Source of the DNA: Hyphomicrobium sp. D-2
GTDB taxonomy: Bacteria; Pseudomonadota; Alphaproteobacteria; Rhizobiales; Hyphomicrobiaceae
DNA: 64,000 nucleotides
Assembly (NCBI RefSeq): GCF_029872155.1
Contig: NZ_JARXLA010000003.1
Location: 186,001-250,000 of the forward strand
Reading direction: 5' to 3'
Of the stretch, positions 16,093 through 25,141 are shown one piece after another. The stretch's first letter is position 1. Every line of letters begins with the position of its first letter. The position numbers and the translations under genes are program-made. The notes beneath the pieces are model-generated. The model worked only from the letters and a program-made list of their open reading frames with translations. It was not told where the DNA came from and did not search any database.

Positions 16093-18588
16093 TCAGTACT
16101 TGTAGCTGGCCGACAGCCAGTAGGTGCGCGGCGGAGCCACGTAACCCCAGTTGCCGTTCCAGTTGACTGAGGTGAGATATGTCTCGTCGAAGACGTTATC
16201 GACGTTGAGGCTCAGCTCAATGTTCTCGGTGATGTCGTACGACGCCATCAGGTTGACGATGAAGTGGCCGGGCAGCTTGCCGTAGCGTCCATTCTTGATG
16301 ATACGCAGGGCATCATCTGGACGACCGATGTAGGAGTCGCTGACGTACTGGAAGCCACCGCCGAGTGTCAGTTCCTTGGTGACGTCATAGGTAGTCCAGA
16401 ACGTTGCCGTCACGTTTGGAGTGAAGGCGAGTTCGTCGCCATCGGTGCGCAGTGCAGTACCGTAGTCGCCTGTTCCGTTGCCACCATTGCGGCGTACGCC
16501 ATCGAGGTAGGCACTATGCTTGCGCTCGCTTTCCATGACGAGCAGGCCACCATACACTTTCCAGTGCTCGGTGAGGTTACCGGCAATACCAAGCTCGATA
16601 CCTTGCACGACCTGCTCGCCGTAGCCACGGAAGATATTGGCTCCGGCTGGGTCACCTGCTGCAAGATCGGCACCGACGATCGGAGACTTGTGCTTTTCGG
16701 TACGGAACAGCGCAGCGGTGGTGGACAGACGGCCGTTGAAGAAGTCCCATTTCGCGCCGATTTCGTAGTTGTGGAACTCGGCGGGATCTGCGCCGGCAAC
16801 GAAGCCGGGGAACGCATTGCCACCATCGCGCGAGATGTCCGGGTTGGACATCAGCGAACCGTGCGGCAGATGTGAAATCCCGTATGAGGCATAGAGACTG
16901 GCGTTCTCAACCGGCTTGTAAACAACACCGATTTTGCCGCCGACCGTCGTTTCGGTCTGAGTATACAATCCGCCTGGAACGCCCTGACCGTTGATCTTCA
17001 AATCGTAGTGCTCGACACGGATGCCACCGACGACTTGCCACTGCCGTGTCAAATCGATCGTGTCATAGGCATAGACAGCAGCGGTATCGATACCGATATC
17101 AGCGGTCTGGTTGCTAGCGCGGCGGGCAAACGATTCTTCGCGCGAGAACTCTACGCCGGTGGAGATCGTGTGTCGGAACTGACCCGTGTAGAACCGCGCG
17201 GCCAGATTTGTCTGGTTGGTCAGCGTTTCGTTATTGCGGTCGTAGGTGAACAGACCCATGCCGCCTTGCAGACCGCTGTTCTGGTTTGCCGCCGTGAAGG
17301 TCGTCGCGTGCGTGGAGAGTGCGGCCTGACGGTCAACCTGGTTCCAGCGAGTCTGGTTGGAGATCGTCACACCGGGAGCTAGATCATGCTCGAACCGAGC
17401 GATAAACGTATCTGCTACGGTGTCATCGAAGTCCGTGTGGCGACCGAAGAACGTATCGCGGGACAACGATCCGCCCCCGTTCGGACGGGGACCAGCGCCA
17501 CCGATGCCGACAGAGTCTACAGGGTTTCCACCCGCACCGAACGTCAGCCCTTCCGCACGGCGATTAAGACGGACGCCAGCGTCCGGCAGGTCGTTGCGCT
17601 CATAGTGCTCGTAAGCAAAAATAGCGCGCGTCTGCGTTCCGAGACCGAAGGCCAATGACGGGGCCGCGCCCCACGCGTTAGCTTCGGCGACATCGCGGCC
17701 GGCGACACCACCATCCTGAATGAAGAAGTTCAGGCGGCCCGCAACAGTTCCGGAGCTCTGATTAACATCGAATGTTGCGCGGCGGCGTGCTTCGGATTTG
17801 GTGTCATCGAAGCCGATGCCGACCGTTGCCTCTACGAAATCCTCAAGCTTCGGCGTCTTGGTGACGATGTTGACATAGCCGCCTGCAGAGCCGCGTCCGT
17901 TATCGGCTGCCGGGCCCTTGAATACTTCGACCTGCTCGATGTTGAACGTGTCGCGCGTGTAGACACCGTTGTCGCGTGCACCGTCATTGAAAACATTGCC
18001 GGTCGAATTGAAGCCGCGGATCGCGAACTGAAGACCGGCAGTATTAAACCCGTTCTCGCCGGCGTCGATGGTGATGCACGGCGTGTTCTTCAGCGTTTCG
18101 ATCAGGTTGGTGCTCTTGCGCTCCTGGATGATCGCGGTGGGAATGACGTTGACCGTCTGGGGCGTGTTGAGCAGCGGACCGGTGGCCTTGGCCGACGTCG
18201 AATACTGGGCGTTGTACACTCCCGGAGCGACCGGAGCAGCGAGGCCCGGCAGCGGATCGGCCTGCTGCTGCTGCGGAACGAACTGCGGTGCCTGCGGTAC
18301 TGGCGAGGCCTGCTGAGTGGCGGCCTTCTTGGGCGCAGCCTTCTTCTTCGCGGCGGCCTTTTTCTTGGCGGCGCCTTCGACGCTCAGGGTCGGAAGAGGA
18401 ACAGGTTCGGCTGCTTCCTGAGCTGTGGCAGCAGCAGGTGCACCAATGACGCTAGCTGCGCCGATAAGTAAGTGAGATTTAAAAGAAAGGCGCCGATTGC
18501 CTTTTGCAGCGTCGCCACTGGTCTCAGTTTCAGCTGGGCTCGAATTATCAAGCGCCCAGACGGACTCCCACTCATTATGAGTACGCAT
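16093..18588 (-). CDS. TonB-dependent siderophore receptor (Fiu/PiuA-like)
   Basis: An 831-residue outer-membrane receptor. The start at 18588 has a strong AGGGGTGGGG ribosome site. The N-terminus is long and hydrophilic before a hydrophobic signal core near residues 40-58 (A-A-A-T-A-Q cut site). Then come a low-complexity Lys/Ala segment ([10 protein letters not shown]), a Pro/Gln-rich linker, a plug domain ([11 protein letters not shown] to about residue 265) and a 22-strand barrel. It ends in the terminal aromatic residue typical of barrels (Y-W-L-S-A-S-Y-K-Y). The neighbouring PiuC-like hydroxylase and Sel1 protein support catecholate siderophore uptake. Confidence 0.9.
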   Translation of the reverse strand: MRTHNEWESVWALDNSSPAETETSGDAAKGNRRLSFKSHLLIGAASVIGAPAAATAQEAAEPVPLPTLSVEGAAKKKAAAKKKAAPKKAATQQASPVPQAPQFVPQQQQADPLPGLAAPVAPGVYNAQYSTSAKATGPLLNTPQTVNVIPTAIIQERKSTNLIETLKNTPCITIDAGENGFNTAGLQFAIRGFNSTGNVFNDGARDNGVYTRDTFNIEQVEVFKGPAADNGRGSAGGYVNIVTKTPKLEDFVEATVGIGFDDTKSEARRRATFDVNQSSGTVAGRLNFFIQDGGVAGRDVAEANAWGAAPSLAFGLGTQTRAIFAYEHYERNDLPDAGVRLNRRAEGLTFGAGGNPVDSVGIGGAGPRPNGGGSLSRDTFFGRHTDFDDTVADTFIARFEHDLAPGVTISNQTRWNQVDRQAALSTHATTFTAANQNSGLQGGMGLFTYDRNNETLTNQTNLAARFYTGQFRHTISTGVEFSREESFARRASNQTADIGIDTAAVYAYDTIDLTRQWQVVGGIRVEHYDLKINGQGVPGGLYTQTETTVGGKIGVVYKPVENASLYASYGISHLPHGSLMSNPDISRDGGNAFPGFVAGADPAEFHNYEIGAKWDFFNGRLSTTAALFRTEKHKSPIVGADLAAGDPAGANIFRGYGEQVVQGIELGIAGNLTEHWKVYGGLLVMESERKHSAYLDGVRRNGGNGTGDYGTALRTDGDELAFTPNVTATFWTTYDVTKELTLGGGFQYVSDSYIGRPDDALRIIKNGRYGKLPGHFIVNLMASYDITENIELSLNVDNVFDETYLTSVNWNGNWGYVAPPRTYWLSASYKY

Positions 18589-18676
18589 TACCCCACCCCT
18601 TACGCAATACAAAAACCTAAGGTTGCGCGCCGGAAAACTCGACTGCAGCAATCTTGATTAGGTAAGGAGCAAAACC

Positions 18677-18691
18677 TGACTGACTAAGTCA
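18677..18691. promoter_or_regulatory. Candidate iron-responsive operator TGA-N9-TCA upstream of the receptor
   Basis: TGACT-N5-AGTCA is a perfect dyad that also fits the TGA-N9-TCA pattern described for RirA-type iron-responsive operators in Rhizobiales. It lies about 90 bases upstream of the receptor start. Short motifs of this sort arise by chance, so confidence is limited. Confidence 0.35.
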
Positions 18692-18982
18692 AGCATCTGA
18701 GAGTCAACATTCAGACTGTTTCAGGAGCTGATGTTTATCAGCCACGCTCTACGTCGTTTGGTGGAAACAGGCGCTTGCAAAGTGGGGGCCGATTGGTTGC
18801 AACAGTGTTGCCGACAAAGCGTTGAGACCACTGTGCTATTCGACAAGGGTGTATGCAGATCGGCCGTGTTCGCAACCTGCGGGAAGCTGCGTGAGCGAGT
18901 GCCGCATACAGTTTGGCGTCAAATTATTTATGTCGGCTGGAATGATTCAAAAACCGTATGCGGATGAATGCGTTGCATGGCA
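18692..18982. other. Intergenic gap without a recognised gene
   Basis: About 290 bases between the receptor promoter and the cbiZ stop. One open frame of 78 codons on the plus strand (18731-18967) has no recognisable motif or convincing ribosome site. No cobalamin riboswitch features were found here on either strand. Confidence 0.4.
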
Positions 18983-19666
18983 TCAGCTGGCGCGCATCGC
19001 TTTGTTCAATTCCGCACAATCGGTTTTCCAATCGTCGATCGCGGCGACTGTCGCGTGATAGGCGGCGGCGCCGATAGCTTCGCCAACCGCGGTGTGCTTG
19101 CCCGCATAGGGTTGCGCTGGCCCGCTGACAGGTGAGGCAATCGCGATGCAGTCGGTCCCGGTGCCGGTAATGTGTTTTCCGCCGCGATATAGGTCAGCTT
19201 CCAGAATTGCCGTTGTCCGGGCCTCGGTGGCGATGGAAAGCGCTTCCAGCATTGCTCCGTCCGTCAGCGGCAGGGAGAGGTGCACCAGCGTGTTGATGGT
19301 GCCCGCGAACGGTGGCGGCATGTGCAGGCGTGTGCCCACGCGCTCGCTGTTCGAGAGCCCGGCGGTTGTCAGGCAGTGGGCATGCACGTTTTCTACCGGC
19401 GCGTGATGGTGGTGATGGCGGCGGATGTCGCGCGAGGTGACCAGCACCACCGCGTCGTCAAGGCCAGCGTCGCTCACCCGTTTACCGATAACTTCAAACG
19501 GATCTGCGTCTGCTGGCAGATCAGCGTTGCGGACTTCCAGCCAGGTGATGCGGTTCGCGATCACCATGCCGGAGCGCAGCATGGACCAGCTCAGGACACG
19601 TTGCGGTTGTGCGAACGTAGCGGTGAGGAACGGCGGCGCGAGTGTGATCGAGAAGGGCTTGTCCAT
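18983..19666 (-). CDS. cbiZ: Adenosylcobinamide amidohydrolase CbiZ
   Basis: A 227-residue CbiZ-family protein with the hallmark G-T-G-T-D-C-I-A-I-A segment near residue 168 and a preceding T-x-x-x-x-R-T-T-A-I-L-E. It has an unusual run of five histidines (R-R-H-H-H-H-H-A) near residue 84. CbiZ cleaves adenosylcobinamide or pseudo-cobamides to adenosylcobyric acid, allowing incomplete or foreign corrinoids to be rebuilt. It sits 12 bases after cbiB in the same direction, completing a salvage route with CbiB and the threonine-phosphate decarboxylase. Confidence 0.88.
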   Translation of the reverse strand: MDKPFSITLAPPFLTATFAQPQRVLSWSMLRSGMVIANRITWLEVRNADLPADADPFEVIGKRVSDAGLDDAVVLVTSRDIRRHHHHHAPVENVHAHCLTTAGLSNSERVGTRLHMPPPFAGTINTLVHLSLPLTDGAMLEALSIATEARTTAILEADLYRGGKHITGTGTDCIAIASPVSGPAQPYAGKHTAVGEAIGAAAYHATVAAIDDWKTDCAELNKAMRAS

Positions 19667-19678
19667 TGGCGGCAGATA

Positions 19679-20650
19679 TCAGGTCGTGAGCAGCAGCGCG
19701 AGCGCGGCGACGGTTAGAAACTGCAGCAGGCATGCGGTGCGGTAAAGGCGCAAGGCGCGGCGTATGTCGGCGGCTGTGGCTTCGGGGCGGCCATCACCCA
19801 TCCAATGGCCGGTGACCGTCTCATTGCCATAGATGCGTGGACCGGCCAGGCGCAAACCGAGCGCTCCGGCGAAGGCGGCCTCCGGCCAGCCGGCGTTGGG
19901 CGATCCGTGATGGCGGGCGTCGCGGCGGACGGCGCGCACTGCATCACGTGCATTCGAGCCCGGCAGAATGGCCGCCGCGAGGACTATAAACACCGCAGCT
20001 AGCCGGGATGCAGGCAGGTTGACGAGATCATCGAGGCGCGCGGATGCCCAGCCATACGCCAGGTAGCGTTCGCTGCGGTGTCCGACCATGCTGTCGCCGG
20101 TGTTGATGGCCTTGTAGAGCGCTGCGCCGGGCAGCCCACCGATCAGCAGCCAGAACAGCGGCGCGACGACACCATCGGAATAGTTTTCGGCAAGGCTTTC
20201 TATCGCGGCGCGGCTGACGCCTGCTTCGTCCAGGGTATCTGTACGCCGTCCGACGATCTGCGCCACGGCATGGCGGCCGGCATCCAGACCGCCCGACTGC
20301 AGGGCGCTGGAAACGGCATTCACGTGCTCGTCAAGGCTGCGCTGGGCGATCAGTGTGCTGGCGATGACGCCGGTGCAGATGATGTCCCAAGGCCGCGGCA
20401 GCAGAAGGCCGAGCGCAACGACGATAGCAATGGTTACCGCAGCGGTGGCGGCCAAGGTGACGCAAAGGGCCAACACGCCGTTGCGGCGGCGGTGTGCGAA
20501 GGAAAGCCGCGGATCGTTCCAGCGGGCCTCACACCATGCTATCAGTCCGCCGATCCAGCTTACCGGATGGCCGATGCGGGTGAATACCCATGTGGGGTAG
20601 CCGCATGCCACATCCAGCGCCATGGCAATGAGGGTTGTGAAGGGATACAT
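19679..20650 (-). CDS. cbiB: Adenosylcobinamide-phosphate synthase CbiB/CobD
   Basis: A 323-residue integral membrane protein with the family segments H-P-V-S-W-I-G near residue 28, S-L-A-E-N-Y-S-D-G-V-V-A-P near 152 and N-A-G-W-P-E-A-A-F-A-G-A-L near 252. It joins (R)-1-aminopropan-2-ol phosphate to adenosylcobyric acid to give adenosylcobinamide phosphate. The enzyme is called CbiB in anaerobic-pathway naming and CobD in the aerobic one. It is divergent from the decarboxylase gene, separated by 41 bases that must hold both promoters. Confidence 0.9.
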   Translation of the reverse strand: MYPFTTLIAMALDVACGYPTWVFTRIGHPVSWIGGLIAWCEARWNDPRLSFAHRRRNGVLALCVTLAATAAVTIAIVVALGLLLPRPWDIICTGVIASTLIAQRSLDEHVNAVSSALQSGGLDAGRHAVAQIVGRRTDTLDEAGVSRAAIESLAENYSDGVVAPLFWLLIGGLPGAALYKAINTGDSMVGHRSERYLAYGWASARLDDLVNLPASRLAAVFIVLAAAILPGSNARDAVRAVRRDARHHGSPNAGWPEAAFAGALGLRLAGPRIYGNETVTGHWMGDGRPEATAADIRRALRLYRTACLLQFLTVAALALLLTT

Positions 20651-20691
20651 CGGATTGCAGTCCAGGCGCTTGATCGGGATTTGGTGCTAGC

Positions 20692-21711
20692 ATGACAGCG
20701 CCTCGCTTAGAACCGCTTCCCCATGGCGGCGACATTGATGCAGCGCGTGCGCGCTATCCCGATGCGCCTGAGCCCTGGATCGATTTGTCGACCGGCATCA
20801 ATCCACACGCCTATCCGGTACCGGAGGTAACGCCGGGTGCATGGCGTCATCTGCCGCAATCGTCAGCCGAGCATGAATTGCTGCTGGCGGCGCGCCGCCG
20901 TTATCGCGTTCCGCTCGATGCGAATATCGTTGCCGCTCCGGGCAGTCAGGCACTTATTCAGATCGTGCCACGATTGATCGATGCTTCAGAGGTGGCGATC
21001 GTCGGCCCGACGTACGGTGAGCATGCGGCATCGTGGGAGCGGTGCGGGCATCGGGTGCGGGAAGTCGCCAGCATTGCAGAGGTTGGCGCGGCGCGTGTGA
21101 TTATCGTCGTCAATCCGGACAATCCCACAGGCCGCATTTTTTCCGTAGAAGAGCTGAGCGACCTTGCCGATGAGCTTGCTGTGCGGGACGGGCTGCTGGT
21201 GGTCGATGAGGCGTTTGCAGATTTTGCGCCCGGTGATGCCAGCCTAGCTTCGCACCTGCCGACATCGGCCGTGCTGCTGCGCTCGTTCGGCAAGGCCTAT
21301 GGCCTGGCGGGGGTTCGGCTGGGATTTGCGATCGCGCACGAGCGCTGGTGTTCCCCGTTGCGCGCTGAAGTGGGGCCATGGGCTGTTGCTGGCCCTGCGC
21401 TGGAGATTGGCAAAACAGCGCTGTGCGATGACGTGTGGCTTACTGCCATGGCAAAGACGCTGACTGCAGACTGCCGTCGGCTCGATCATCTTTTGCAGGA
21501 TGCAGGTCTGACGATTGTTGGCGGCACGCAGCTGTTCCGTCTGGCGGAGTGCGCGCGTGCTCCGGCACTAGCGGAGGTATTGGGGCGCGCGGGTATTCTC
21601 GTCCGCAGCTTTCCCCATAACCGCAATTGGCTGCGGTTTGGGCTGCCCGGTGGTGCGCAGCAATGGCAGCGGTTGGAAGCGGTACTGCAGGATTTCAATC
21701 GCAACGCGTGA
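20692..21711 (+). CDS. cobD: L-threonine-O-3-phosphate decarboxylase (CobD/CobC type)
   Basis: A 339-residue fold-type I aminotransferase-like PLP enzyme. It starts with the H-G-G-D-I-D-A-A segment typical of cobalamin-pathway members, then N-P-D-N-P-T-G near residue 144, D-E-A-F-A-D-F near 173 and the PLP lysine in S-F-G-K-A-Y-G-L-A-G-V-R near 200. It makes aminopropanol phosphate, the substrate of CbiB. The symbol cobD follows Salmonella use; in the Pseudomonas aerobic-pathway scheme the same family is cobC. Context with cbiB and cbiZ supports the cobamide role over histidinol-phosphate transamination. Confidence 0.87.
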   Translation: MTAPRLEPLPHGGDIDAARARYPDAPEPWIDLSTGINPHAYPVPEVTPGAWRHLPQSSAEHELLLAARRRYRVPLDANIVAAPGSQALIQIVPRLIDASEVAIVGPTYGEHAASWERCGHRVREVASIAEVGAARVIIVVNPDNPTGRIFSVEELSDLADELAVRDGLLVVDEAFADFAPGDASLASHLPTSAVLLRSFGKAYGLAGVRLGFAIAHERWCSPLRAEVGPWAVAGPALEIGKTALCDDVWLTAMAKTLTADCRRLDHLLQDAGLTIVGGTQLFRLAECARAPALAEVLGRAGILVRSFPHNRNWLRFGLPGGAQQWQRLEAVLQDFNRNA

Positions 21712-21719
21712 AGCCGGCG

Positions 21720-21986
21720 TCAGGCTTCTTCGCTGCGACGGGCGAGCAGCTTTGCGCCGATTTTTGCGCCAGCGTAACCGCCAGCAGACGCACCGGCGAT
21801 CAACACTGCCAGTGACACGGCGGAATCGGTGAGGCCCAACCATACGGTCAGGAAGTAGGCTGCGATTGAGCCGATGAGGCCGCCGAGCGCGCCGGTGAAA
21901 ATTGCGACGATGCCGCCGGTCGCGAAGCCGATCATCACGGCAATGAATATGCCCGGATAGAGCGATGGCCAGAAGTGGTCATCCAT
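21720..21986 (-). CDS. Small membrane protein of unknown function
   Basis: An 88-residue protein with two or three hydrophobic helices rich in Gly and Ala, ending in a short basic/acidic tail (L-L-A-R-R-S-E-E-A). The start at 21986 is preceded by a G-rich ribosome site and removes seven unlikely residues. Convergent with the decarboxylase gene, with an 8-base gap. No family recognised; the glycine-zipper-like spacing suggests helix packing in the inner membrane. Confidence 0.65.
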   Translation of the reverse strand: MDDHFWPSLYPGIFIAVMIGFATGGIVAIFTGALGGLIGSIAAYFLTVWLGLTDSAVSLAVLIAGASAGGYAGAKIGAKLLARRSEEA

Positions 21987-22039
21987 TGCGCCTGTTCCCC
22001 CAATCAAGTGCGTGCGATTGCGCTATGCGACGTGCCGGA

Positions 22040-22142
22040 GCATTTTCCGACGAATTGGACGCCGGTTCGGCGCCAGAAAATGCGACCAATCAAAAAACTA
22101 GAGCGTGTGATCAGATTCCATCTGGTCGCCAAACGCTCTAGT
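22040..22142. repeat. Two-hairpin intergenic palindromic element of Rhizobiales type
   Basis: Two perfect inverted repeats in tandem. The first has arms GCATTTTC (22040-22047) and GAAAATGC (22076-22083) around an inner CGCCG/CGGCG stem. The second has arms ACTAGAGCGT (22097-22106) and ACGCTCTAGT (22133-22142) around GATCAGA/TCTGGTC. Sequences of this kind, with the inner GGTTCG core and the AGAGCGT ends, are familiar from intergenic repeats across Rhizobiales. It lies just beyond the hemN stop and may also end transcription. Confidence 0.75.
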
Positions 22143-22144
22143 CG

Positions 22145-23479
22145 TCACACGCCGGGCGCGTGGCGTGCGCCGCTGTCGAAATAGGAATCGAAGCAGGCCG
22201 CAATGGAACGCACGAACGGGCGCCCCCGATCGGTCACGCGGAACGCATCACCGTCGGGCTCGATCAAGCGATCCTGGTCCGCTTCCAGCAATGCCTGGGC
22301 TTCTTCGATCAGCTCATTGCAAGCAGTGCCGAAGCGGGAGCGCAGCTCGCTGGCCGGAAACGTCAGATCACACATCAGGCGCTCAATGACGAAGGCGCGC
22401 ATCTTATCGGCATTAGAAAGCGTAAAGCCGCGCGCGGTTGCCAGTTCGCCAGCCAAGATTTTACGGGCATACTCTCCCGCAGCCGAGATGTTCTGCACGT
22501 AACCTTGCGGAAGCCGTCCGATTGCGGATGCGCCAAAGCCGATCAGCGCATCGGCGACATCAGTCGTATAGCCCTGGAAATTCCGCGCCAGCATGCCGCG
22601 CGCCATGGGATCTTCAGGCAGTGCGTAATGGTCCAGACCGATGCGCACATAGCCAGCCTTGGCGAGTGTGCGCGAAATGCGGCTTGCCTGCGCGAAGCGC
22701 TCGATAACATCGGGCAGCGCTTTCTCGTCGATCATTGTCTGATGTTTGAGGCGGCTGGGCAGATGGGCGTAGCCGAACGCTGCAACGCGCGATGGCCGCA
22801 ACTCTAGCACCTGTTCGATTGTTTTCTGTACGCCGTCGCGGGTTTGATGTGGCAACCCGTAGACGACGTCGATGTTGATGTTGTCGATGCCGTGGGCGCG
22901 AAACTCTTCCGCCGCAAATTGTGTCTCGGCAAACGACTGATGGCGGTTGATCGCCGTTTGAACCTTGGTGTCGAAATCCTGCACGCCAAGCGAAGCACGC
23001 GTTACGCCCGCTTTGGCGAATGCTGCGACGCGTTCGGCGTCCAATCCGCGAGGATCGATCTCAACGGCGAACTCGGCTGTGTCGAGGATTTCGAAATGCT
23101 CGCGCTGGGCCGCTGCAAGCAATGCAATATCATCGGCGGAAAGTATGTTGGGAGATCCGCCCCCCCAATGGATGTGATTGACCCGGTGCGAGGCCTGCAT
23201 GCGCTGCGATACGCCTGCAATCTCGCTGTGCAGCGCTGTCAGATAGTCGCTTATCGGCTCATAGCGCTGGACGGCCTTGGTGCAGCAGCCGCAATACCAG
23301 CACAACGAACTGCAGTAGGGGATGTGCAGGTATAGCGAGATCAGCGATCCGGGGTTTAGGGCGCTGAGCCAGCGGTCGTATTGGGAAGCGCCCACGTCAG
23401 CGGAAAAATTCGGCGCCGTTGGATAGCTGGTGTAGCGCGGAACGGGAGCGGAATATCGCTTCACGACTTCTGGGTTCAT
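22145..23479 (-). CDS. hemN: Oxygen-independent coproporphyrinogen III oxidase HemN
   Basis: A 444-residue radical SAM enzyme with the cluster motif Y-L-H-I-P-Y-C-S-S-L-C-W-Y-C-G-C near residue 50, the G-G-G-S-P-N segment near 108 and G-F-G-A-S-A-I-G near 315. Length and motifs match true HemN rather than HemW. It converts coproporphyrinogen III to protoporphyrinogen IX without oxygen. A perfect FNR/FixK-type box lies about 70 bases upstream, and the cluster with cco genes and a FixK regulator fits haem supply under low oxygen. Confidence 0.93.
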   Translation of the reverse strand: MNPEVVKRYSAPVPRYTSYPTAPNFSADVGASQYDRWLSALNPGSLISLYLHIPYCSSLCWYCGCCTKAVQRYEPISDYLTALHSEIAGVSQRMQASHRVNHIHWGGGSPNILSADDIALLAAAQREHFEILDTAEFAVEIDPRGLDAERVAAFAKAGVTRASLGVQDFDTKVQTAINRHQSFAETQFAAEEFRAHGIDNINIDVVYGLPHQTRDGVQKTIEQVLELRPSRVAAFGYAHLPSRLKHQTMIDEKALPDVIERFAQASRISRTLAKAGYVRIGLDHYALPEDPMARGMLARNFQGYTTDVADALIGFGASAIGRLPQGYVQNISAAGEYARKILAGELATARGFTLSNADKMRAFVIERLMCDLTFPASELRSRFGTACNELIEEAQALLEADQDRLIEPDGDAFRVTDRGRPFVRSIAACFDSYFDSGARHAPGV

Positions 23480-23547
23480 AGGGCCATCTATCGCGTTATC
23501 TGTTGCAGCAATGGCCGGGAAGCTACTGCAGCGCCTTGCGGCGGCAC

Positions 23548-23561
23548 TTGATGGCGATCAA
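23548..23561. promoter_or_regulatory. FNR/FixK box (TTGATGGCGATCAA) upstream of hemN
   Basis: A perfect match to the TTGAT-N4-ATCAA consensus, 69-82 bases ahead of the hemN start. This is the expected place for a class II FNR-type activator site given a 5' leader of about 30 bases. The FixK-like regulator at 25173 is the likely ligand. Confidence 0.8.
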
Positions 23562-23612
23562 TGGTTGTCGATCTGTCGCGGCAGGAGTTGCGCGCGCCTC
23601 CGCGGTACGGCC

Positions 23613-24356
23613 TTAGACTTTTGGCGAAGAAGGCGCGGCGGAATGGGTGGAAGTCGTGGTGCCAGGGAAGCAGAAGTAGGGTGACTGCGGATGCGCCAGC
23701 AGTACGGTCGCGGCGCCGAATACCGCAACGGCCAGTCCGGCGGCGATGCGGGTGCCGCGATTGCGCTTGATCTGCGCCAGTTGGCGGAAGCCGAAGGTTG
23801 AAGCCAGCAAGCCCGGGAGCGTGCCGACGCCAAAGGCCGCCATGGTGAGCGCACCGCCGCTGAACGATCCGGTCAGCATGGCGGTGAACAGCGCGGCGTA
23901 AACCATCGCGCAGGGCATCATTCCCCACGCCAGGCCCGATGCGAGCGGAACAAATGTCTGGCCGGTGCCGCGCGATTGCAACCGGGCTACCGAATCTGAC
24001 AGCGAGGTCAGCCCACGGTCGATGATGGTGATCGAGGGCACCAGCCCGGCGGTGGAGAGGCCAATCCAGATAAGCGAGGATGCGGCAGCCCATTGCAGCA
24101 GGTGGAAGGCAGCGTCACGGTCCAACCACGAGATCGCCGGTGCGCCCACGAGCCCCACGAGGGCGCCGGCAATTGAATATGAGCAGATGCGGCCGGCGTG
24201 ATTGAGCGCGAACACAAAGCGCGGATCGGCGCCGCCAACCCGTTCCTGCGCCAGCATCAGGCTGCACGAAATCGCTCCGCACATGCCGGCGCAGTGCAGC
24301 GTACTGGCAAGTCCGAGGGCCAGACCGTTGAGGATAATCAACAGGGCGGCGTCCAT
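23613..24356 (-). CDS. TauE/SafE-like (DsbD_2-type) membrane protein of cbb3 loci
   Basis: A 247-residue six-helix membrane protein with the N-terminal H-C-A-G-M-C-G motif near residue 22 and the W-G-M-M-P-C-A-M-V-Y motif near residue 148. This H-C-x-x-M-C-G family is the so-called sulfite exporter/UreH-like group found in cbb3 oxidase loci, where it is thought to act in copper or metal handling or thiol transfer. It lies between hemN and a hemerythrin-like gene on the same strand. The function is inferred from context. Confidence 0.82.
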   Translation of the reverse strand: MDAALLIILNGLALGLASTLHCAGMCGAISCSLMLAQERVGGADPRFVFALNHAGRICSYSIAGALVGLVGAPAISWLDRDAAFHLLQWAAASSLIWIGLSTAGLVPSITIIDRGLTSLSDSVARLQSRGTGQTFVPLASGLAWGMMPCAMVYAALFTAMLTGSFSGGALTMAAFGVGTLPGLLASTFGFRQLAQIKRNRGTRIAAGLAVAVFGAATVLLAHPQSPYFCFPGTTTSTHSAAPSSPKV

Positions 24357-24380
24357 TCATGCTCCCTGGAACGCGCGAAA

Positions 24381-24968
24381 TCAGTGCAGACGCAAGCCGG
24401 CTGACGGGCCACCCGTAAGCTCCTGATGCGCTACCCACTCAGCTAATAGCATATTGAGCGGGAAGCAGGGCTGCGGCCGGGTGGCCAGCCATAATGTACA
24501 CAGGGTCTGCTCCGCTGGCGTTAGGGGGCCTGACAGTGGAGCGTCAAGCTGTGCGCTGAGCCGAAAATGGACCTGGCGGGCCTTCAGTGCGGTGCACAAT
24601 TGCTGTCTCGTGCCGCTGAGGTCGCCTTGTTCCGGCGATTGTGACAGGCCGAGCAGGCGCTGCAGGGCGCCGCCGACCGTGGCGTGATGGTGCGCCAATT
24701 CAGGGTAACTGGCCCTCAGGCGCGTTATTGCAGGCAGCACTGCGCTATCTTGGCGTGCCTCGGCGATGGGGAAAATCACCTCCGATTGCAGGCTGACGTG
24801 ACTTTGCCAGCTCGGCACCAGCGTCCGCACGAGCATGTGGATCATGGCGCGCCCAACCTCCGCAGCAGGCAGGAGATGATCGATCGCCGCTTCCAGCGCG
24901 TGGTTAATCTCCCGCTGAAGACGCGCGTCGGCTTCGATGAGCTCGCAGATGTCGGGCGGCATATCCAT
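24381..24968 (-). CDS. Hemerythrin-like HHE-domain protein
   Basis: A 195-residue all-helical protein with candidate metal ligands in order: H in W-Q-S-H-V with a following E (S-E-V-I-F-P), the H-H-H cluster in A-H-H-H-A-T-V near residue 90 and later H-F. This pattern resembles hemerythrin HHE domains that bind a di-iron centre and sense or store oxygen or nitric oxide. ATG 24968 is favoured over the ATG at 25004 because an FNR-like box covers 25004-25017. It is followed by the TauE/SafE-like gene after 24 bases. Confidence 0.6.
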   Translation of the reverse strand: MDMPPDICELIEADARLQREINHALEAAIDHLLPAAEVGRAMIHMLVRTLVPSWQSHVSLQSEVIFPIAEARQDSAVLPAITRLRASYPELAHHHATVGGALQRLLGLSQSPEQGDLSGTRQQLCTALKARQVHFRLSAQLDAPLSGPLTPAEQTLCTLWLATRPQPCFPLNMLLAEWVAHQELTGGPSAGLRLH

Positions 24969-25003
24969 GGGGCTTGAGGCTATAGTGCCCGGCCAGTTGC
25001 GCA

Positions 25004-25017
25004 TTGATCAGGATCAT
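25004..25017. promoter_or_regulatory. FNR/FixK-like box (TTGATCAGGATCAT) upstream of the hemerythrin-like gene
   Basis: Matches TTGAT-N4-ATCAA at 9 of 10 consensus positions. It lies 36-49 bases before ATG 24968, so the hemerythrin-like/TauE operon is probably under the same oxygen control as hemN and cco. Confidence 0.65.
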
Positions 25018-25141
25018 CTGCGTCGGCGCGTGGATTTAGGGGGGCTTGCGCCATCAGCTTCGCGGGCCCCGCCTGTTACACACTCTTACAATTCGTCACG
25101 CGCTCGGCATACCTGCGGAGCTTGAGGTGGCTAAACCGTCA

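Noticed and set aside
18589-20691. Cobalamin riboswitch near the cbi genes or receptor
   Set aside because: No B12-box-like sequence with the supporting helices was found on either strand; the GCCACTG word near 18515 lies inside the receptor coding region.
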